The notes beneath the pieces were generated by a model. It did no database searches. It was not told where the DNA came from and was given only the letters and a program-made list of their open reading frames with translations. A program made the translations under genes and the position numbers. A stretch of 64,000 nt of DNA from Paragonimus skrjabini miyazakii (taxonomy: Eukaryota; Platyhelminthes; Trematoda; Plagiorchiida; Troglotrematidae), in contig JTDE01000734.1 in assembly GCA_014338405.1 (NCBI GenBank), forward strand, positions 39,951-103,950, given 5' to 3'. Each line of letters begins with the position of its first letter. The first letter of the stretch is position 1. This document shows positions 25,860-36,535 of this stretch, one piece after another.

Positions 25860-26443
25860 AGTATCATCATTAGAAGTCGATGGACTCTGGTCGGTGGGTC
25901 TTATAAGCCAATTTTCACTAAGCTCTCGCGGTGATCCGTACGTCCTGGTCATGACTGATCATTTCACCCATCGGACTGAGGTAGCTAGTGTTCCGGATCA
26001 GACAGCGTTTATGCTGACGAAACACATCGTGGCAAACCACGGCATACCGAAGCCAATCTTGACGGATCAGGGACCATGGTTTGAGAGCGAGGGGTTTCGA
26101 GCACACACGCAACAACTGGTAATTAGGCGCATCCAACCGACGCCGTCACTTGTAGACGAATGAGCTCACTGTACATAAAAACCGGACGGTCAAGGAATAG
26201 TTGTAAGCTGAGACAGTCAAGAGAATGCTTGCGTTACCACTGACGTTACTGGCCCACCGTGCTTCTGTGCAAGCAAGCACAAAGAAATCTCCATTTCATT
26301 TAATGTACGGTAGAACCCATCGACTTTTAGTAGATCAAGATTGTGGAATACGGCCATCAGCTAATTGGCTGCCGAAAAAAGAAAAACTAAACAAAACCTG
26401 GAAGAGTCGCAGGTGCGCACATAAAGCAGCGATCGGCAGCTGA
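25860..26443 (+). pseudogene. Ty3/gypsy-type integrase fragment
   Basis: Remnant of the pol integrase of an LTR retrotransposon, the enzyme that inserts the cDNA. The core domain shows the first catalytic Asp in LEVDGLWSVG (about 25880), RGDPYVLVMTDHFTHRTEV, then the second Asp in PILTDQGPWFESEGF (Asp codon 26065-26067). Around 26157 the frame shifts; the next frame carries NRTVKE (where families have ERxNRTLKD), two stops, then LPLTLLAHRASVQAST, SPFHLMYGRTHRLL and degraded sequence to 26443. The glutamate of the D,D(35)E triad lies in the damaged part. No RT, RNase H, protease or gag was found upstream, so this is a short, dead fragment just downstream of hammerhead unit C2. Confidence 0.88.
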
Positions 26444-27905
26444 ACCCCTGGGTAAAGCTAGAATATTCAATTCCCGAGAGAGGGTAAAATCTCGAGGTAA
26501 TCGAAGCACAGGCGCCAGCGGTTCAGGTGCAAGAAAGCTTCTGTTCAACTGGAAATGTGTGTATTTGGTAATTTTCAAACAGAGCCCAGTATAAACGATG
26601 AAGAGGGGCGGCGAGACGACACAAGTGCATTGCAGTGAGTTATCAAGATGGCACGATATACCGACGAGACGAACCAGCAGAAGGTCAATGAGCCGGGAGG
26701 CAACAATGCACCAATCATAAAGAATTCGTCAGCAGATGCACAGAAGCCAAGAATCTGCAGAATGTTGTATTATCTACACATTCATCTGTCAGTAGTGCAG
26801 TTTATATATTCGGGAGTTAAATGAGAGGTCTCAACGTCAGGAAGGTGAATGACTAGAGGCATGTATTGAACTTTGTGTGTGTTTCGGGGACGTTCTACCA
26901 AGGCGAATGACAATGCACTACTGACCATTGTGTAAGGATACACGCCAGCCATGAAAATCAGTTTTTGTGTTCATTGTGCTGTTTTCACATAACTTGTAAC
27001 ACACACTTGCAATACACTTGCAATACACTTTCAATACACAAAGTCGTAGGTCAAACATCCTTTGTGGTCATAACACATGTACGTGTACATTCGCCGTGCG
27101 CGAGGGGATAATCCATATTGCATCATGATGATGTCGTCTTTAGGCTGTTCTAGCAAGGCTGGTAGCATTGCTTGAATTCCATCAACTGACAGCCTTAGTC
27201 AAGGAACGAATAACCGCAGTTTTACTCTGTTCAAGGGGACAGTAATAACACAAAAGTTCAACCTCTCAATTTTCTTACCAAATTTGGATTCTGCTAACTC
27301 TTCTCAAGTGTTATTCAACAATGTTCCAGTCAGAGGTTACTGAGCTCTGGAATGAAATAATACGGCCATCTGAACAATGAGAATCTTACCGGGATTTTTG
27401 TTCATCATAGTAAACTATTTATCTTAGGTCCATGGACGCCACTTTGAGCTTTCTGCCCTCCGGGTGTTAGTGTTTGAATCGTTCTCTAACGATTTAGGTA
27501 CACACTGAGTTACGCGTAATCTAACGATCCAGCAAATGCCTTTCTCGGTATCCAACGACAGAGAAGACAATTCACCTTCAAAACTGTTAATGAGAAATCG
27601 CTCAAAAAAAAAACGAATTTACTACGGTACTAATCGAACCAATGTACAAGACACTTCAATCTCCCACTTTCAGAATGAAAAATCCTCAGAAACTCAAAGA
27701 AGAGAAGGACCGTAAAACGAAATCGATAACCAGACACCGCTCAGTAGTAGGAAATGAGAAAATGGAATTGAGCCTCCTCAGACAAATAATAATTGGTTGG
27801 GTCGGAACAAAACGACGATTAGCGCATCGAGAAATGATAGGAATTATAAGTTACTCAGGAAAAAATATGAGGAAAATTTAAAACAATTATATCCCTTCAA
27901 TAATT
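26444..27905. other. Gypsy 3' flank and unassigned sequence
   Basis: Sequence after the integrase fragment could contain the decayed pol end and a 3' LTR, but no matching partner LTR or TG...CA ends could be established. It includes a small tandem repeat (27005-27037). A Lys/Arg-rich plus-strand frame at 27642-27881 lies just outside the PLE arm and matches nothing recognised. Confidence 0.35.
27005..27037 (+). repeat. Short tandem repeat, 11-mer x3
   Basis: Three consecutive copies of ACTTGCAATAC, the third with one substitution (G to T). It may be part of a decayed LTR of the gypsy fragment upstream, but that is only a guess from position. Confidence 0.9.
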
Positions 27906-28224
27906 TGAACAAAACAGTTAGAAAACGAACACTGGTAGATGCTAGCATTTCCTATTGGCTCGTCAGTGCCAAATAACCAGTAACATAGGAACCTTTCAAT
28001 TTAACGTCTACAGTACTTCGGGGGGTATGAACAAAGAAATCAACAATAACAAAAACGTCCAATTGTTTGATCTCACTGACACTCACTACGACTTAGGACC
28101 ATGGCAACCTCGGATTCACAAATAATTGTTTTTGTACACACAACACAGGTTTGAACCAGTTTATTGCGACGGCTTCGGCAAATTTTAGGAACCGTGGTTT
28201 GTGGTGGCGCTTTATGATGGTGAT
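27906..28224 (-). repeat. Left inverted arm of PLE (reverse copy of element 3' end)
   Basis: This is the reverse complement of 29724-30041. TGAACAAAACAG at 27906 pairs with CTGTTTTGTTCA ending at 30041, and similarity runs inward to about 28224. I count about eight mismatches over roughly 305 aligned bases. Read on the minus strand it encodes the last PLE residues (NRFKPVLCVQK to LPWS and a stop) followed by the 3' untranslated part, so it is a displaced, inverted 3' terminus joined to the start of the plus-strand ORF. PLEs are known to carry pseudo-LTRs in direct or inverted orientation. Confidence 0.92.
27931..27981 (-). ncRNA. Hammerhead-like motif in left PLE arm
   Basis: On the minus strand: ACTGG, then GGCA, core CTGACGA, hairpin CC-AATA-GG, AAA, the self-complementary ATGCTAGCAT, cleavage-type triplet ATC, and CCAGT pairing back to ACTGG. 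The piece between helix II and AAA is about two bases short of the GGCGAAA expected, so it may be inactive. It is base-for-base identical in these parts to the right-arm copy at 29966-30016. Confidence 0.6.
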
Positions 28225-29854
28225 GTGGAAAAATTGCTATCAATCCTGAGTGATAGACAAAAATTCCAACTGCTAGGCAAAGAAGAAAACATGCGTTTAA
28301 CAGAAGAGAGAATCGACCACCAGTTAGAAGTAATTCCTAAACATGGCTGGATAGATTAAAAGACATACAATTACCTAAAGCCCAGCGGTTGCTCGTTGTC
28401 TCAACTGTACGGTCTTCCCAAGACCCACAAGCAGAGCATGCCACTTCGACCTACATTAGCCACGTATAATTCACCTCAGCACAAACTGGCTAGATGGTTG
28501 ATCGAGATTTTGAAGCCTGCCAATCAAAAGTTTGACAGCTATGGTATCAAAGACTCGCTGGAACTTGCGGATAAGTTGGATCGAATCAATATCAAGAACG
28601 AACATATGTGTTCCATAGATGTTCAGTCTCTCTTTACCAATATCCCTCTGAGAGAAACTGTTGAATTCATGTGTGAGCGGATTGTTGCCGAAAATATCCC
28701 TATGTTCATCTCAACTGATTATCTGAAAACGTTAATTTTGTTGTGTACGAAGAATTCTAGTTTTAATTTTTTAAACACACCTTACACACAGATCGATGGA
28801 GTAGCGATGGAGAGTCCATTAGGTCTCCTTCTCGCCAACTTTTTCATGATCATGATAGAAGGGCGGCTAAGTGATATCATCTCACAGCTATCATACTACA
28901 GACGTTATGTGTATGATGCCCTGGTCATTGCCAAAAGTCGCGAGCTATCTGACCAATATGTCTTGCGGCTTAACGGCGTTCATCCCAACCTCATGGTGAC
29001 GTGTGATCCACAGTCTGATGACAGTCTGCCTTACTTGGACATACTGACCACACGAAGAGCCGATGGATCAATAAAGCCTGGCATTTACAGGAAGCAAACA
29101 TGGTCTGGTCAGTATATGCATTTTACTAGCTTCAACCCGATGAAATATAAGCGTGGTATAGTGAGAACACTGTTCAATAGAGCACGCCGTATCTGCACAC
29201 CCGACTGTGTTGGGCAAGAGCTGGAAATGCTTAGGACGACTCTGGAGTGTGATGGGTACCCCAGATGCTTTATTCAGCGTCATAGCGAATGGAGGCCTAA
29301 AAGCAGTAAAAATGATGAGGTCCTGAAGAATCTAGTATATATTGAGCTACCATTCAAAGGGGATATCGCGACGATGCGCACAACCCAACGAATTGTCTCT
29401 TCGCTCAAACGTACTTAGAACGCAGCCGAATTAAGGGTCCTTAATCTGACTCGCAGGTTGCCTGCACCTAAAATCAAAGAAGATCAACCTATTGACGCCA
29501 AATCACACTGTGTTTACCAGTCCTCATGTGACTGCGTAGAAAGTCACTTAGACAGTACCGATAGATCACTGATCTCAAGAATGAAAGAACATGTACCTAA
29601 GTGGGTTCACAAACATGTCTTAAAACCGGACATTGTAGTCACAGAGAATCGTAAACCTCTAGCTTCGTCAATCGGACGACATATCCTGTCAACTGGCCAC
29701 AACGCGGACTTGACCTAAGGCCTTCACCATTATAGTACGCCACCACAACCCACGGTTCCTAAAATTTGCCGAAGCCGTCGCGATAAACCGGTTCAAACCA
29801 GTGTTGTGTGTACAAAAACAATTATTTATGAATCTGAGGTTGCCATGGTCCTAA
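28203..29854 (+). pseudogene. Penelope-like element (PLE) RT/GIY-YIG ORF, degenerate
   Basis: Reads from VALYDGDVEKLLSILSD, through RLTEERIDHQLEV, YGLPKTHK (28408-28431, the diagnostic PLE RT block), SIDVQSLFTNIPL (motif A), DGVAMESPLGLLLANFFM (motif B, with Gly to Glu) and YRRYVYDAL, where the catalytic YVDD has become YVYD (GAT to TAT at 28912). It continues with GQYMHFTSFNP, a nuclease region with HCVYQSSCDC in which YIG is replaced by HLD, then KEHVPKWVHKH. The frame has a TAA at 28357-28359 and a TAG at 29416-29418. A one-base insertion near 29716 shifts to the frame of KAFTIIV to LPWS, ending at 29854. Both catalytic centres are damaged, so it is dead. The N-terminal part upstream of 28203 is absent and replaced by the inverted arm. 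Confidence 0.95.
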
Positions 29855-30041
29855 GTCGTAATGAGTGTCAGTGAGATCAAACAATTGGACGTTTTTGTTA
29901 TTGTTGATTTCTTTGTTCATACCCCCCGAAGTACTGTAGACGTTAAATTGAAAGGTTCCCATGTTACTGGTTATTTGGCACTGACGAGCCAATAGGAAAT
30001 GCTAGCATCTACCAGTGTTCGTCTTCTAACTGTTTTGTTCA
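29724..30041 (+). repeat. Right arm of PLE (normal-orientation 3' end)
   Basis: The element's own 3' terminus: codons for the last 40 or so residues of the ORF (to 29854), then about 187 bases of untranslated sequence with a hammerhead-like motif, ending near 30041 where similarity to the inverted left arm stops. No target-site duplication was evident beside the two outer ends (left flank ATTCAATAATT-like, right flank TAAAAGG). Confidence 0.92.
29966..30016 (+). ncRNA. Hammerhead-like motif in right PLE arm
   Basis: ACTGG (29966-29970), core CTGACGA (29981-29987), hairpin CC-AATA-GG, AAA, ATG-CTAG-CAT as helix III, ATC as cleavage triplet, and CCAGT (30012-30016) closing helix I with an internal loop. 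Hammerheads in the terminal repeats of animal PLEs are established. Here two bases between helix II and the AAA appear to be missing. Confidence 0.6.
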
Positions 30042-33000
30042 TAAAAGGAAAATGTTTGCGTTTGGCATTCAGAAATTTACAGGACTCCGACTGAATACGA
30101 GTAAGGGAAACGGCAGTACTAACCGGAGTTAGAGTAAATATGATTAGTGCAGTTCTTTCAAGGAAATCTATAAAAAAGGTTGAATCACTTTTCAACACCA
30201 ATCAAGCAAAGTTCATCAGTCTGAAAAATAATGCAGTTGACCTTGACAAAATCAACAATATTCTTCAGTCTTTTAGCAACGGTCTTTGTTGTTTTGCTTT
30301 GCTTCCTCCTTCAAGAGAAGGATCATATAGTTTCCATCTTGCTGGCGTTTTTCTGTCCGCTTCACTTCCTAATCTTCGTGAACTGTTCAGTAAACCAGCC
30401 TCCCGTAGCCACACAAAGCAATGGATCACACCTCCCTTTCAGATCACTGTGTACATAGTGCACAAGTTTTACCTCATCTTTCGAGTAAGCCTTTCAAGGA
30501 ACGATCAGTCATTATCAGGTTACACATAATTTCTTCTGTGTTTATTTGTTTTACTCCACTGAAGTTTAAACCGATATTTTATCGGTTGTGTTGTTATTAC
30601 ATCGTTCACGTGACTACTGTGTTCACCGGTTGAATACCAATCCGAATGGATCTGAGAAGCAAAGACGTTTTGTAAAGAATGGCAGTGAAGCGTGCAGCCT
30701 GTGAATGGGCTGAGTACACGTGAAAACAGCGACATGGTTGAGTAGTGGCCGTTAGAATTTACCGACTTACCTTTCAAGCTTCAAAGCATGACCTATTAAG
30801 CAGAATTCGGTATAACGCGGCGTAGTACACAGACCAAAATACAATGATTATCTAAAGCAATTTGGAGCAGTAATAGACGAGATACAAAATGCATGACAAT
30901 TATCGACGCTGTCGAACCAAAGCCCAGAGGATATGATGTAGATTTACTAAAACACAAGAGAGGAAATAAGGAAAATAAACAGCTGCCTAACAAACGTAGG
31001 TGGTTAGATTAACCATACAACCAAACTGTATGGCTTGGGTAATGGTGTTTTCTGGGATGTTTTCCTGAAATTGTGAACTTCGCGGTTTCTACTATTCAAA
31101 CGTACTAAAAAGCACAACAACAATCAAAAATAGGGTTCAAATGAATTTATCTGGAAATTAGCGCGATAAAAATATTTAAAATGTCTAGTGCCTTGGAAAT
31201 TCCAATTTTGATGGTGGTAACATAGCAGTAACAACCAAGCATAGGCAGACGAAGACGGACTACTTAAACACAGCACTAGATCCTGCCGCAGAAAAATTGG
31301 TTGATCACCAATGTAGAAAGCTACACAGACGTTTAAAGACTGTGAATATGTTAGTTTTAATCACTTAGTCAGCATTTTTACTCGGTGATGTACAAGTACC
31401 TGGATAGGGAAGAACCCGATAGACACTACGCTCAAGCAAACAAAAGTTAACATTCAGTATCTTATGCCGTCAACAAATTAAATGCCTAGTTCTTCTGTCA
31501 ACCAAAGGAGATGCACCATCTCTGACGTAATTGCTTAATGAAAGTGTTTAAGTTACTGGTCGTGTCCAGGGATATCGTTGCTGCAGACAGTACGTAACGT
31601 GACGGTAAATTAATAGCTGAATACAAATGTAGTAGGGAGAAACTGCATGCAAACACAAGGGAAGTTCAGGGAGAAGAATGCAGAATCATCTCCAACTGTC
31701 ATACAGCGGTATATCCATGAACGCCTCCAGTTGTCGACGTTAAAGATTGCGCTCTCTCATATCATAATTGCGACACACGTTTAATCGTAGGGTTAGGCTG
31801 CTGAGGATTTCACTGCTGTTCGTTAGGTCACCGTCTAACTACATGTCAGTTTATTATAATGGTTGACAGTCGCGCCGGGTGAAGTTCGAGGCAATCGATG
31901 TTCGGTTGACATGAGGTCTACTTGAATCAATCAAAGTAAATTGTACATTTAATCGGTTCCATTTATCGATCGTCAGCCTGCAGCCCCTCCAAATACAAAT
32001 TGCTCATCGGGTTAACTATATAGGAAACTTTTACTATAACAACTAACTGTCGGTGATGGCAAATGTCAAATAACAATAGTCAATTTTCATCACTCGCGAA
32101 GATGGACTGAAACTGGAAATGTGGGACATGACTAAACGAACCCGCACCAGTATTACAAGCCAATGGAATAATGATAAACAGGCAAGTTGAACGGTTAACT
32201 GTCTCATGTGGCGGACCCCTAATAAAAAGATGTGATCAAGATTACCCCAATTTTGTACAGCATTAAATAATTTGGAGTTAAAAAGTACTTATTATACAGA
32301 CCAGTCATGATGCTGTAATTGCAACTTGATTTGTGCGATGTTTGAACAGTAGCTAAGCAAAACAATACCAAGTGAATATTCACTGTCGGTTTATAGAAGC
32401 TACCCATCTAAAGCACTACAGGTTACAGGTGTTCCTCACAGAACACAGCTTGTCAAGTATTAGAAGTAATCAAACACCTCTGTTGTACGCTGTTTAAGGT
32501 GGTCAGAGCACAAGATAACAGCCGATAAATTCCACTGTTCTCTCGGAGCATTGCTCCGATGAGAACAATCAAACAGAAGATGATCGGAAGTCAAGTACAA
32601 ACCCTTCTTAAAGTGTAAAATGAGTAACATATATTGTTTTCCATCGTATCACTTTAGTTGTCGTCTACTGAGACCCTTGTCTATCCTGGATGCAAAAGTG
32701 ACACAGATGGTGTCTTCCCAATTGTCGCATGACATTCCATCACTTTTTCCGAAATTACGAATGTATGTTTTTAAGCACTATCAGAAACTCAGTTCGTAAT
32801 AGTTCCTGTTAGATGGAATTTTCTTGGTCTACTCACTCCCATCGTTAAAATGAGCTGAAGGAAAGATGTCATGTTGCAAAGCATTAAGCCAAAAAACAAC
32901 CTGGCTTCTCGCCAATAATATTTTAACTAAACACATTTTCTGTACTTTCCATATCAGAGCGAGCTGGAGCAGGTCACTCAGATTATTCTTTAGTGTTCGA

Positions 33001-34381
33001 CATATCTGTCAAGTTTTCCTAAAAAATCATCTTTTTACATCCAACTCCGAACATGATTCGACGCGCAGTATAATCACAAATTGTGGAAAGCACCACTCCA
33101 TTGTTACTCGATAAGAATGTCCTTTACCATATCTTGAACTAGCCCAGACAGAAAACCTGCAATGTCCCTAATTTGGTTCAAAGTGAATTTGGGCTACATG
33201 TCCCCATAGTGATTTTCGTATTGATAGTCGGTTGAATCAGTTGATATTTGTTCGAAAACTATATCGCCTGTGAGGGAAACTTCCTCGCAAAAATTTGTGC
33301 AACTGTGAAGATGCATGTCAACCGCTCGTCCGGACCGATCAGTTTAACTTTCATACTTGTTGAATACTTGTATTGTTCGACCACATCGCTCGTCTTTCAT
33401 TTGAGAATTTCACGTATGGGCAAGTGAACCCTGGACAAAATATGCAACCAGCCAAGCGTGAAAAAATTTATGGTCGTTCTCAAAGTGGTCGCTCAAGGAT
33501 AAAATATCATTTTCTGACGGAGTAAAACCACCGGGAACTGAAAGTGATATCTTCCGTTTACGCCCATTTTTGAGTTAAGAAGGATAATTGCCATATAAAG
33601 TATTGCCATCTTTTCCACTGAACTGTGAACGTGTACGCTAGATGCGTATGGCTGCATCAACAGACCACTATCTTCATTGCACCGTCACTGGACAACGAAC
33701 ACATCACTCAACCGCTTCTGTTACGGAACAAAACAAACGAGTTTTATATACAACTCCCAAGCACCATGACGTCTATATGTTTGGCCCGTCAGATGACCAG
33801 CAAGGGCTTCGCTGAAAGCAGTCCTGACAACCCTTAACATACTTTCTTTCAAATCTTTTCCATTTGTATCAAGTGAACCGATGTTTCCCGATAGTTATTG
33901 AGAAACTGATAGAATGCTGAATCAGCCAACACACGCAGTAAATTCCTAAGAGATGGGTTAAACAGGGCAGTTAAAGACTAACCAAAGCCACTATCTCATC
34001 ATCCATTCTACAAGTGAGTTACTGAACAGTTGATTCAGTAAATAGGATATAGCTGTCGTTGAAACCAGTGGAACACACTAATTTTTCATCTAGCAAATAA
34101 ATACATCGGCAACCAGGGTCAACCTATAAGGGTACACACAGTAGCGATGGCGCACTAAGCTGACCGCTTATACGCATTTAAACTTATGGCGTAAAATCCG
34201 GGGAGACTTAATGTACAGTAGATGTTAGGAATTATTTTGAGTGAGTGCTATTAAAAGACAGTAGCAGATGAAAGCATTTTTTTACCGTCTCACCAGTACC
34301 AGGTTTAATACAAATCTAGTCAGATTTCATAGATAACAGGTTTTGTGGGTGCATAATCAGTCAGCCGCTCTGAATAGGTCA
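30042..34381. other. No recognisable gene
   Basis: A plus-strand frame directly after the PLE (30140-30529, 129 codons, starting near SRKSIKKVESLFNTNQ) has protein-like composition but no recognised motif and could be chance or part of the insertion target. Otherwise only short frames. Confidence 0.4.
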
Positions 34382-34920
34382 TTACGACCAAGGAAAGGTT
34401 ATGTTCACGAGCTGCTGTTTCTAAACGCTCAGAGCTAAATTGAATCGAGTGATTGTGACCTCTTCAGCAAACCGCAAACAATCATCGACTGGAATGAGAT
34501 GACAGGATTCTGAATGAACAGGCCGGATCAGCAGCTTGACCAGTGGTAAGAACCTGTTTAGCAACTGAGGAAGCTGGCTATTCACGTGTTGCAGCAACGT
34601 AGCTGCTCTCCCTTAACAGTAACGTCTGCACCCATTCTGGAATGTGTTTCTTCACTATGGAGATGAAGTATCTCGCAACTGTGCCTATGTGACTTTCTCG
34701 GAAGTTGATTTTAACCTCATAAGCACAAAATGGGGCGGCATTCTTAGGTTGGTTCCCTGTGATTGGAGACAGTGGTAGCTTCCAAGTCCGGGTAATTACA
34801 CGGAGTTCCGATTCACTAAGTGTTTGTTTAATTGAATTTCTCAGTCGTTGTGTTTTCCGATGCGTGGTGTAAATATTCTTGTGCAGATTCATTTTTCTAT
34901 AGTAATCCTCTCTTCGGGAG
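34382..34920 (-). pseudogene. Penelope-like element fragment: GIY-YIG endonuclease and C terminus
   Basis: Third PLE copy, with only the end of the ORF left. It shows LRNSIKQTLSESELRVITRTWKLPL, AAPFCAYEVKINFRESHIGTVARYF (GIY-YIG region, with YIG changed to HIG) and KKHIPEWVQ. After a TAG at about 34573-34575 it continues SSVAKQVLTTGQAADPACSF; a frameshift near 34470 leads to FAEEVTITRFNLAL, an in-frame stop, and the terminal VNITFPWS before the stop at 34382-34384. Upstream of 34892 the frame seems to shift again (PPEE-like residues), so the 5' limit is approximate. No RT domain remains. It differs from both other copies, suggesting a third lineage, and it is older judging by the number of lesions. 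Confidence 0.85.
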
Positions 34921-36289
34921 GGTTTTGGTCTACATCACATTTTATGAACCGTTTGACATGAACCGTTGATTGTAAAACTGAGGAAATCAAGCCCAGTTCC
35001 TCAACAAGACTGCCGTGTGTGCAGATTAGTCTTTACCGTGTGAACCACTACCGCTTATTCACAAGTAAATCAGCGTGAAACCGCTGAAGTTTAATTACAA
35101 ACTGACTCACGTGGATTTTCTATAGATAATCCTCCCAATCGAGTCACTTTATCCACGACTCAAGAGTACGTCAAGCAATGACAGGCAGTTGGTGACCTCA
35201 AATTCATACGTAACCTCCAGGTTCGGATGAAAGTCATTTAGGGGATGAACCGGATTATCTATTATTTCTTAGAATCAGTTGTATATTAATGCGTTGTTAA
35301 CCTAATACTTGTAATATGACCAGCGTGTTTTCTCCAGAGCTCAACTCTTACTATTGAAAGTCTGTTAAGATGGGATCCAGTGAATTATCCATGTCTCTTT
35401 CATGCATATGAAGGTAGGGCTGGTCGTAGAAACGAAAACCGACATTCTGACTACAGAACAGAGAAGTCTCTTTCACTTTATCGTTTGGCAGTGGCAACAC
35501 AGCGTGACTTATTTGACGAGCCCACAAATATAATCAGTCGTTTCAGCGTGTTATTTGCAAACAGCGACTAACCGTCTACACAACACATCAGTTCATTAAC
35601 ATGATTGTGCAAATGCACAAATGCGATCAACAGATTTGCATCAAATAAGCTGTCATCTTTTATTCATCATTGAAATGTTGACAGTTTGCTGTCACATTGT
35701 CGTTTCTTTTAAATTAGAGGTGGTAATCTTGTTTCTTCGATTACGAAGTACATCATGTAAGCCAAATCGTATTTATATTTAAGTCGAGTTTGAAAAACCT
35801 ACTAACTAATATTCAGACTTTCAGCCAATCACTACTAACAACAGAGACTGGATTAAATCTAAACGCACTGGCATGATACACGCATTTAGACTGACTCCAA
35901 TCAAAGCTGTTGTAGCATCCCATAATCACATCTGATATCGTTAACGGAACTTAACTCAATCATTGTAATGGTACTTTAATGGGATAAAGATTTTGCAACT
36001 GTCATTTTAGGCATAAATGCGTTCGCGCAGAAGATGTCAATATATTTTAATCAGACGAGAGTTTAGCAAATAGCCACTTAGTGAAGAGAGTCACTGGAAT
36101 AAGCCACACATGATAATATCTCCAACCTCACTTTCATTCACTAATAGCTAATGTGCTTACATATAAAGCACTTAAATTGTGGGGGTAGTCGACATCTCAA
36201 CTCTGCCGTCTTCTTAAGATACGTACGTCTGGAATGTTCAAAAAGAGTGCCAAATTGTTCCCAAACATAAATGCGGTTTGACTTACATG
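34921..36289. other. No recognisable gene
   Basis: Short frames only (63 codons or fewer). No repeats, RNA genes or motifs were recognised between the PLE fragment and the truncated hammerhead SINE. Confidence 0.45.
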
Positions 36290-36424
36290 ACGTTTACTGA
36301 TGAGTGGTCGGGGATTTGGTTAATTTCAAGTTGAATATCGCCCACATTTCATAGCAGCTATTGCATTCCCAGCTGGCCCTTTACAAAGAGAAGCACTAGA
36401 CTCGAGTTTCGCTCTCATTAGAGC
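36290..36424 (-). repeat. Hammerhead-bearing SINE, unit D, 5'-truncated inside the ribozyme
   Basis: On the minus strand it begins exactly with helix II of the hammerhead (GCTCT-AATG-AGAGC, 36424-36411) and continues to the family tail (GGGCGATATTCAACTTGAAA, then AACCAAATCCCCGACCACTC and ATCAG, ending near 36290). Alignment with C2 is good throughout. The A and B boxes and the CTGATGA core are absent, replaced by unrelated sequence (ATAATATC). Truncation at the 5' end with an intact 3' end is what LINE-assisted reverse transcription produces. Confidence 0.85.
36393..36424 (-). ncRNA. 3' half of hammerhead ribozyme (unit D)
   Basis: Contains a perfect helix II hairpin, intact GAAA (36410-36407), CTCGAG, GTC cleavage triplet (36401-36399) and TAGTGC (36398-36393). 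TAGTGC is the exact complement of the GCACTA helix I strand found in units A and C2, so this copy supplies the ancestral pairing they have partly lost. Confidence 0.8.
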
Positions 36425-36535
36425 GATATTATATCTACTCTTAAAACTTGCCTGCTACGAAATTCGATTGAAGTTCCAGTAAATTTGGTACCGATGAATC
36501 GGCATCTACTGCTTTTTGTGTCGCAAAATTCTCTT

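Noticed and set aside
29971..30201. Minus-strand frame ending ...RTLVDASISYWLVSAK, also readable on the plus strand at about 27900-27975
   Set aside because: The shared end exists only because both lie in the PLE inverted arms; the rest of the two frames is unrelated, so it is not a conserved protein.
36294..36301. CTGATGAG on the plus strand, the complement of the SINE tail, looked like a second hammerhead core
   Set aside because: No helix II hairpin or GAAA follows; it is simply the reverse complement of the CTCATCAG tail shared by all units.
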